IMG/VR virus record: IMGVR_UViG_3300044998_001004
Location: 1 to 36,803 of that record
Direction: 5' to 3' (one strand)
Origin: a virus
DNA length: 36,803 nucleotides
Shown here piece by piece: positions 24,686 to 36,803 of this stretch. The number at the start of each line of letters is the position of its first letter. Within the stretch, counting starts at the first letter, position 1. Position numbers and translations under genes: made by a program. The notes below the pieces were generated by a model. That model was not told the DNA's origin. It searched no databases and worked only from the letters and a program-made list of their open reading frames with translations.

Positions 24686-32424
<7,739 letters not shown>

Positions 32425-32428
<4 letters not shown>

Positions 32429-32847
32429 CGCACAAAGACCTTGCACGCCTCCTTCGACTCTACAGTCTCGGCCACGACCTGACATCCCTCGCTCGCGGGG
32501 CGGGGAAGAGTCCAGTTGAGTTGGAAGAGGCGTTTGTCGCTACGTTCGGGCAGGAAGCCTATCAGGCGGCGAGCCTATCCAATGTGGAGGCCGGACTCGA
32601 CGATGTCCTGACTGACCTTGACAAGTGTGTTGACAAGGAGGACGCCGTACGCCTGTCATCCCTCAAAGCCAAGTCTGAACTGCTACGCTGGAAAGCGGAG
32701 AAGACGACGTCGCGGTACAGACCCAAGCCAAGTGGCATTCGAGTCGAGAGTGGGGCGGCAGTGTCGTTCCAGTTCGTCGCCATCGGCGACACCACGGCCA
32801 AACTCAGGTCCCCGGAGCCCAAAGTCATCAATGGAGTTGACGCATGA
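32425..32847 (+). CDS. Small terminase subunit candidate (140 aa)
   Basis: It lies immediately upstream of the large terminase with ATGA overlaps on both sides, the usual place for the DNA-recognition subunit. The N-terminal ~40 residues (DLARLLRLYSLGHDLTSLARGAGKSPVELEEAF in parts) look like a helix-turn-helix. A central helical oligomerisation-type region follows (AVRLSSLKAKSELLRWKAEK), and then a beta-like tail (AVSFQFVAIGD). These three parts match small terminases in order and length. No specific family is claimed. Confidence 0.65.
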
Positions 32848-34394
32848 ACTTCACGGCAAGGTACGCACTCGACCCTATCGCCGCCAAGTTCCACAACGAC
32901 TTCGAACACCACACCAAACTCCTCACCGGAGCCGTCGGCACGGGCAAGACGTTCACCTGCCTGATGGAGTGTGTGATGTTCTGCATGAGGGTCATCCCAC
33001 CGACCCAACGCGAGTTCACCGGGTCCCGGAAAGGTCGGGTACTCGTGTTCCGGAAGAGCTACCCACGACTCGAAACTACCGTCATCGAATCGGTCAAGAA
33101 ACTCTTCGGCCCGACGATCAGCCTCCGCTACGGTTACCCAATCGAAGCCTTGCAGGTGGGCATCCCGGACGTCTATCACCCGGGTGAGACGATCGACATC
33201 GAGTGGCTCTTCTACGCCATGGCCGACGAGACCAGCAAGGACGAGATCGACAAACTCCGCTCGCTGGAAGTCACGTGTGCGTACGGCAACGAGATCAGCG
33301 AGTATGGGTCATCGGACATCATCCCGCTCGTTTTCGGGCGGTGCGGCCGCTACCCGGAAGCCGTCAAGGAGCCGAACGCCGAGGGCGTCCTCGTCCCGGT
33401 CATGCGCAACGGCAAACCCGTTGGTTACTGTGGTGAGCGGCAGGTGATCGGGGATTACAACAAGGGGTTCAACGACACGTGGGTTGCCGAATGGCACACG
33501 AAGCCCTCTACGCGCCCGAAGTCGGTCGCGATCCACGACTACCCGCCGCCAATCATCGAGGTCGTCGATGCGGACGGCGAGGTCCTTCGGTATGAACCAA
33601 ACCCGGAAGCAGAGGCATACGCGAGCAAGCAGCCGGGCGGGTTCTCCTACTGGGTCGACCAGTTGGAGATGAACAAGCACAACCGCCCGTACATCGAGAC
33701 CCTGCTCCTCAACCGCTACATCTCCAGAAGCTCTGGCCGGAGGGTGTTCTCGCGGTACGAGGACTCGCGCAATCTGATCCCGGAGAAGAGTGTCCCGGAG
33801 ATCAACCCCGCGAAGACAATCTTCATCGGCTTTGACCACTCCGGGCTCAATCCGGCGATGAGCATCATGCAGATCGGCACGCACGGAATCTACATCCTTG
33901 CCGAACTGTACGCATTCGACGCGGCGCCGGACGAGTTTATCCACAGCGTGTTCATACCATACGTGGTTGAGCGAGACTGGCCGCGGGAGGGACTCGACAT
34001 CATCTGTGACCCCGCGGACCCACGGGGCCGTAGTATCGGTGCCCACATGACCATGGTGAAGGCCCTACACACCCTTGGTTTCACGAGAGCACACCCGGCC
34101 GGTCCGTGGGGGCGGGACCCTGAACGCATGATCCGCCTCGTCAACGAGAGTTTCGTCCGCGGCCTACTGCACGTCTCGCCCCGGTGCGAGTTTACGCTGA
34201 CCGCGATCCGCAGCGGCTACAGGTACCGGGAACTCAGGAGCAACGTTGTTGCGGAGAGTCTGCGTCCTGTCAAGGACCAGTACTCTCACATTGCGGACGC
34301 CATCGGTCTGGCCGTCGGGCACATCCGCCTTGGTTTCACGGGCGCCGGGAACGCCGCGTCAGGACCAATCGGAGTCAGCGAGGGCATCGTTTAG
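32844..34394 (+). CDS. terL: Large terminase subunit (516 aa)
   Basis: This is the ATP-driven DNA packaging motor and headful/end-cutting nuclease. Walker A is GAVGTGKT (29-36), close to the N-terminus. VLVFRKSYPRLE (67-77) is the typical adenine/arginine-proximal strand. LEVTCAYGNEISE places the catalytic Walker B glutamate at E150. The RNase H-like nuclease has D331 (FIGFDHSG), D389 (IICDPAD) and D485 (YSHIADAIG). Length is normal for the family. It docks on the portal, here encoded on the opposite strand. The last 36 bp overlap the end of the convergent 541-aa gene, so no terminator separates the two. Confidence 0.92.
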   Translation: MNFTARYALDPIAAKFHNDFEHHTKLLTGAVGTGKTFTCLMECVMFCMRVIPPTQREFTGSRKGRVLVFRKSYPRLETTVIESVKKLFGPTISLRYGYPIEALQVGIPDVYHPGETIDIEWLFYAMADETSKDEIDKLRSLEVTCAYGNEISEYGSSDIIPLVFGRCGRYPEAVKEPNAEGVLVPVMRNGKPVGYCGERQVIGDYNKGFNDTWVAEWHTKPSTRPKSVAIHDYPPPIIEVVDADGEVLRYEPNPEAEAYASKQPGGFSYWVDQLEMNKHNRPYIETLLLNRYISRSSGRRVFSRYEDSRNLIPEKSVPEINPAKTIFIGFDHSGLNPAMSIMQIGTHGIYILAELYAFDAAPDEFIHSVFIPYVVERDWPREGLDIICDPADPRGRSIGAHMTMVKALHTLGFTRAHPAGPWGRDPERMIRLVNESFVRGLLHVSPRCEFTLTAIRSGYRYRELRSNVVAESLRPVKDQYSHIADAIGLAVGHIRLGFTGAGNAASGPIGVSEGIV

Positions 34395-35984
34395 GAAGTC
34401 CTGCCAGAACTCGACGATGACGTCGAACCCCGGGGCCATCTCGACAGGGACAAGCCCAGACAACCGAATCCCAAGCTGCTCCCGCGACACACCCTGAATC
34501 GCGCTGTACCGGACCATTGGCTCGCCGGCCGGCAGGGCCTTGAGCGCCTCGGAGAGGGCGCCGACGACCTCCGGGGCGGAGTCTGGGTTCTTGGCCACCT
34601 CACTGATTGCCGCGATGGCGTGGGCGCTGATGACCATGTCGCGGTGGGTCGCCGCCAACTCCACGAGGGACGTGTTCGAGTTCGCTGTCGTCGGACCGCG
34701 CCGGTTCTTGAGGAGAGACGTCCATGCACTATCACGGTTACGGAGTCTCCGGACCACAGAGGCCCCGGCCAGATAGTCCCGCATGGCCAGATCAAGATGG
34801 CCGCGCACGTCGTAGATGAGTGTGCGGTACAACCGCCGGACCTTGTTGCCCTCGCTACGGGCGGTATAGGTGTCTGCGACCTTTGGCAGCAGCTCCAACA
34901 AGGTGGTCACGATTCCGAGCGTGGCATCCGTGGCGTTACCCGAATGAGTGAGCAGTGCGGCGGCCGTCTCCTCGATCGTCTCCTTGAGTCGATGTTCGGC
35001 ACGGGCGACGTACTGTGGGCGCGACTTCGTCGTCGGCAACGGCTCCACCGCCGAGTACGCCGGGTTCGGCACCTCTGGATCGCAGAGCCAGACACCAACG
35101 CTGGCCCCACCACGCGCCGCGAGCAACTTCGACAGCGACAGTAAAGACGCCTCGTCGCGGACAGCCTCAAGTGCCACGATGCCGTCAAGCACGGCCGACA
35201 GACTGATCCAGAACACACGGACCGGGAGGTGATTGACCCTTGCAACCCGCGGGCCAACAGGCAGCGTCGGGCGAGAACGTGGTGTCCGCTGCACGCCGCG
35301 CACTTTAGCGTCGGCCCACCGTCGCAGAACGATCTGGTACGGCACCGAGATGATTTCCGCGTACCGCTGCAATGTCATCCACCCGACAGGCTGCCCATCA
35401 ACACGGGACAGATGGAGATACTGACTGACGAGGAACTCCCGATCCGTGATTGAGTACGACCAGTTGACTCTGGAGTCGTCCAACTGCACGTTCATCGGGA
35501 TCGGGGCCCCGTGCGGCACGAGGGCGTCTCCATGCCAACTGGCGCCCAGACTGGACACCCACCGCGGTGTCCCGCCCTCTTCTACCCACGCCCGCACCCG
35601 GCGAAGGAAGGACCGGCTGTCAACCCCAAGGTTGAATGCGAGGGCCTTGAAATTCTCGAAGACGAGGCCGCTTTCGACCCTGATCTTTCCCCATTCCTTG
35701 GCATCCGAGGGTCCGGGGGTCCATGCGGCGGAGGACAGCAGGGCCTGATTTTCCGGCGGGGCTTCGCCGTCGAACAGGAATTCGGCAGTTTTGTCGGCGG
35801 TGATCATCCTCAGTCTTGCCTCGACTGCGTTCGTGAGGCTGTGGTGGATTCTCGCTGATCCCCCGCGCCCCGCGGTCCCGACAACGTCGACAACGGCGTC
35901 CCGCAGGGCGGGATGGGTGGACGCGACTTTTCTGCGAAGCGGTGGATAGGTTTCTCGGATTTTATCAGTGTTGCTAGTACTCAC
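34359..35984 (-). CDS. Orphan hypothetical protein (541 aa)
   Basis: No family recognised. The start is GTG at 35984 (MSTSNTDKIRETYPP) with only a weak GAGTGAG upstream, so the true start is uncertain. It is mostly helical. Around residues 210-240, GWMTLQRYAEIISVPYQIVLRRWADAK has the shape of a helix-turn-helix or winged helix, and the following stretch is basic. The C-terminal half contains several hydrophobic helices (ATLGIVTTLLELLPKVADTY, ISAHAIAAISEVAKNP). It has one cysteine, unlike the virion proteins. It stands alone, convergent with the terminase gene and divergent from the hairpin-rich unit, which suits a regulator or replication/partition factor. That is inference only. Confidence 0.6.
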   Translation of the reverse strand: MSTSNTDKIRETYPPLRRKVASTHPALRDAVVDVVGTAGRGGSARIHHSLTNAVEARLRMITADKTAEFLFDGEAPPENQALLSSAAWTPGPSDAKEWGKIRVESGLVFENFKALAFNLGVDSRSFLRRVRAWVEEGGTPRWVSSLGASWHGDALVPHGAPIPMNVQLDDSRVNWSYSITDREFLVSQYLHLSRVDGQPVGWMTLQRYAEIISVPYQIVLRRWADAKVRGVQRTPRSRPTLPVGPRVARVNHLPVRVFWISLSAVLDGIVALEAVRDEASLLSLSKLLAARGGASVGVWLCDPEVPNPAYSAVEPLPTTKSRPQYVARAEHRLKETIEETAAALLTHSGNATDATLGIVTTLLELLPKVADTYTARSEGNKVRRLYRTLIYDVRGHLDLAMRDYLAGASVVRRLRNRDSAWTSLLKNRRGPTTANSNTSLVELAATHRDMVISAHAIAAISEVAKNPDSAPEVVGALSEALKALPAGEPMVRYSAIQGVSREQLGIRLSGLVPVEMAPGFDVIVEFWQDFLNDALADSDWS

Positions 35985-36158
35985 TCACTCGAATAAATCG
36001 GCAACGGTGCAGTGTGAGAGCAATGGTGACAACAGGTACCGCCCCACCCCCCTCGAAATTTCAGATTCCAACCCACCCCCGGGGCCTGCGGCCCTATGGA
36101 CCAATGGCGACCTTGACGCCCGTGGCCCTGTGGCTCCAAGGATACTGCGGCCTACCCG
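35985..36158. other. Gene-poor segment between divergent units
   Basis: About 170 bases separate the orphan gene from the operator. A plus-strand frame stays open from 36014 through the downstream gene, but it lacks a ribosome site and crosses the promoter. The segment has a C-rich stretch (CCACCCCCCTCG), a short GGGGCC-TGC-GGCCC hairpin near 36081-36093, and no convincing leftward promoter for the orphan gene. Confidence 0.5.
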
Positions 36159-36175
36159 AATTACAAAATGTAATT
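36159..36175. promoter_or_regulatory. Operator-like palindrome AATTACA-AAA-TGTAATT
   Basis: A perfect 7-bp inverted repeat with a 3-bp spacer ends seven bases before the -35 hexamer at 36183. Its AT-richness stands out from the GC-rich surroundings. The geometry suits binding of a dimeric regulator next to or over RNA polymerase. Confidence 0.5.
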
Positions 36176-36182
36176 GGTTCGG

Positions 36183-36210
36183 TTGACAAGTTATATCTAT
36201 GCTATAGAAT
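36183..36210 (+). promoter_or_regulatory. Strong sigma70-type promoter
   Basis: TTGACA (36183-36188, perfect consensus), a 16-bp AT-rich spacer, and TAGAAT (36205-36210, 5/6). An alternative, overlapping extended -10 reads TGC-TATAGA. This is the best promoter match in the window and would start transcription near 36217, just before the first hairpin. Confidence 0.75.
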
Positions 36211-36262
36211 CCGCCTTGTGACCGATGCAATAGGTGCATCGGCACTAAATGGAGAAAAGGAA

Positions 36263-36646
36263 ATGGAACATTATATCCAAGACGCCATGTTGGCGTTTCT
36301 GGGACGAGAGGCGTCCCAGAGCGCCATTTTGCGGGCGGCCGTGAAGGCCGCCCGCAAAGACGGGGTCCAGCCAACGCCACGCCAGTTGCATGAAGCGGCG
36401 GTGGCGGTGTGGCAGGGGATCGGCGGCGTGCCGCCGACCCTCTCGCTCTGCCGGGTCGTCTTGACCCGGCAAAAGCCGGCGGAAACACGCGCCCAACGCG
36501 GCCCGAAAGGGCCGCGCCGGGCCGACAACGCCGACGTCGGCGTTGTCGACGACGAGGAGCTTGCCCTGCTCATCCGAGCATGGGCAAAACTGCCGGCGCG
36601 CCTTCGCCGGCAGATTCTCGCCCTCGCGGGGATAACGGCAGAGTAG
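36263..36646 (+). CDS. 127-aa protein encoded within the hairpin-rich unit
   Basis: The ATG at 36263 follows GGAG with 8-nt spacing and lies about 46 nt downstream of the predicted transcription start. The protein (MEHYIQDAMLAFLGREASQS...) is basic and probably helical. Its parts are SQSAILRAAVKAARKDG, PTPRQLHEAAVAVWQGIGG, a basic linker with TRAQRGPKGPRRADNADVG, and DDEELALLIRAWAKLPARLRRQILALAG. The final part resembles short LPARLRRQILALA helices seen in small DNA- or protein-binding regulators, but no family is recognised. The TAG stop lies in the loop of the 36627-36658 hairpin. Ten stem-loops lie wholly inside the reading frame. Expression would need ribosomes to melt them all. Confidence 0.6.
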   Translation: MEHYIQDAMLAFLGREASQSAILRAAVKAARKDGVQPTPRQLHEAAVAVWQGIGGVPPTLSLCRVVLTRQKPAETRAQRGPKGPRRADNADVGVVDDEELALLIRAWAKLPARLRRQILALAGITAE

Positions 36647-36680
36647 CCGTTATCCCCGAACCCGGGCCCTTCGGGGCCCG

Positions 36681-36721
36681 GGTAACAAGGAACCCGCCCG
36701 CATGGCGGGTTTTTTGTTACC
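36681..36721 (+). terminator. Rho-independent terminator, nested double stem
   Basis: An inner stem AACCCGCC / GGCGGGTT with CGCAT loop (36691-36711) runs into six T residues (36710-36715). An outer stem GGTAACAA / TTGTTACC (36681-36688, 36714-36721) encloses it. It closes the hairpin-rich unit. The opposite strand lacks a matching T-tract, so it works rightward only. Confidence 0.9.
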
Positions 36722-36745
36722 TAGGTCATAGCAACGCAGTCTCAC

Positions 36746-36803
36746 GGCCCAACGGCCCAACGGCCCAACGGCCCAACGGCCCAACGGCCCAACGGCCCAA
36801 CGG
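36746..36803 (+). repeat. 8-bp tandem repeat GGCCCAAC (7.25 copies) at window end
   Basis: Seven perfect GGCCCAAC units plus two bases run to the last base of the window. The array is therefore open-ended; its true length is unknown. It may mark a terminal or origin region, or simply the point where a short-read assembly collapsed. Confidence 0.95.

Larger units (their letters stand above)
36218..36721 (+). ncRNA. Hairpin-saturated transcript (~500 nt), possible structured RNA
   Basis: Consecutive inverted repeats cover nearly the whole span. Stem-loops: 36218-36245, 36282-36296 (6 bp), 36299-36319 (8 bp), 36328-36358 (13 bp), 36371-36412 (bulged), 36420-36437 (7 bp), 36449-36471 (9 bp), 36497-36516 (8 bp, GAAA loop). 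They continue at 36523-36548 (26-bp perfect palindrome), 36561-36587 (11 bp, one bulge), 36590-36613 (9 bp), 36627-36658 (13 bp), 36660-36683 (10 bp, TTCG loop) and 36681-36721. The stems differ in sequence, so they are not copies of one repeat. With its own promoter and terminator this is a complete transcription unit. The same bases carry a 127-codon frame, so it may be a structured mRNA, a non-coding RNA, or both. Confidence 0.6.

Noticed and set aside
36014-36262. 83-codon upstream extension of the 127-aa gene
   Set aside because: It would start upstream of the promoter and operator and lacks a Shine-Dalgarno site; the ATG at 36263 has GGAG at good spacing.

Overview
The window is GC-rich and gene-dense. 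It encodes the virion-assembly half of a tailed, podovirus-type bacteriophage that uses bacterial Shine-Dalgarno sites and many ATGA/TGATG stop-start overlaps. The firm anchors are a large terminase (Walker A plus RNase H-like nuclease aspartates), a portal protein, a cysteine-free scaffold next to the major capsid candidate, a DUF6682-like head-tail adaptor, a nozzle-like tail protein, an SLT transglycosylase and a 2580-residue ejection-type protein with a zincin motif. I see no integrase, DNA polymerase, helicase, RNA polymerase, tRNA or CRISPR array. Either the genome is incomplete here or it relies heavily on the host. The host cannot be named from the sequence.

Layout. Positions 1-20084 are all read leftward. 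From right to left they hold an Ig-like virion protein, portal, a run of fibre-like proteins (with paralogous and modular segments), a Ser/Thr/Asn-rich predicted beta-helix protein, two micro-genes coupled to a DUF5754 protein, a membrane protein, scaffold, major capsid candidate, a Cys-rich probable capsid accessory protein, a rho-independent terminator, adaptor-region genes, and Cys-rich surface proteins. The last is an open frame running off the left edge with three ~108-residue repeats and a 19-proline hinge. A 55-bp divergent gap (20085-20139) separates this from the rightward block 20140-34394: nozzle, internal virion proteins, transglycosylase, the giant protein, small terminase candidate and large terminase. 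A 541-residue orphan gene (34359-35984) reads leftward and overlaps the end of the terminase gene.

The right end (about 36150-36803) looks unlike the rest. An AT-rich operator-like palindrome and a near-consensus sigma70 promoter precede a ~500-nt unit that ends in a strong intrinsic terminator. Almost all of it folds into some fourteen consecutive perfect or near-perfect hairpins, yet it keeps a 127-codon frame with a good ribosome-binding site. The window then ends inside an 8-bp tandem repeat.

Together the genes describe packaging (terminases, portal), capsid assembly (scaffold, capsid), neck and tail (adaptor, nozzle), an unusually large set of host-contact proteins, and an ejection apparatus able to cut peptidoglycan. 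Cysteine is divided sharply: presumed outer virion proteins are rich in it, while the scaffold, the transglycosylase and the giant ejection protein contain none.
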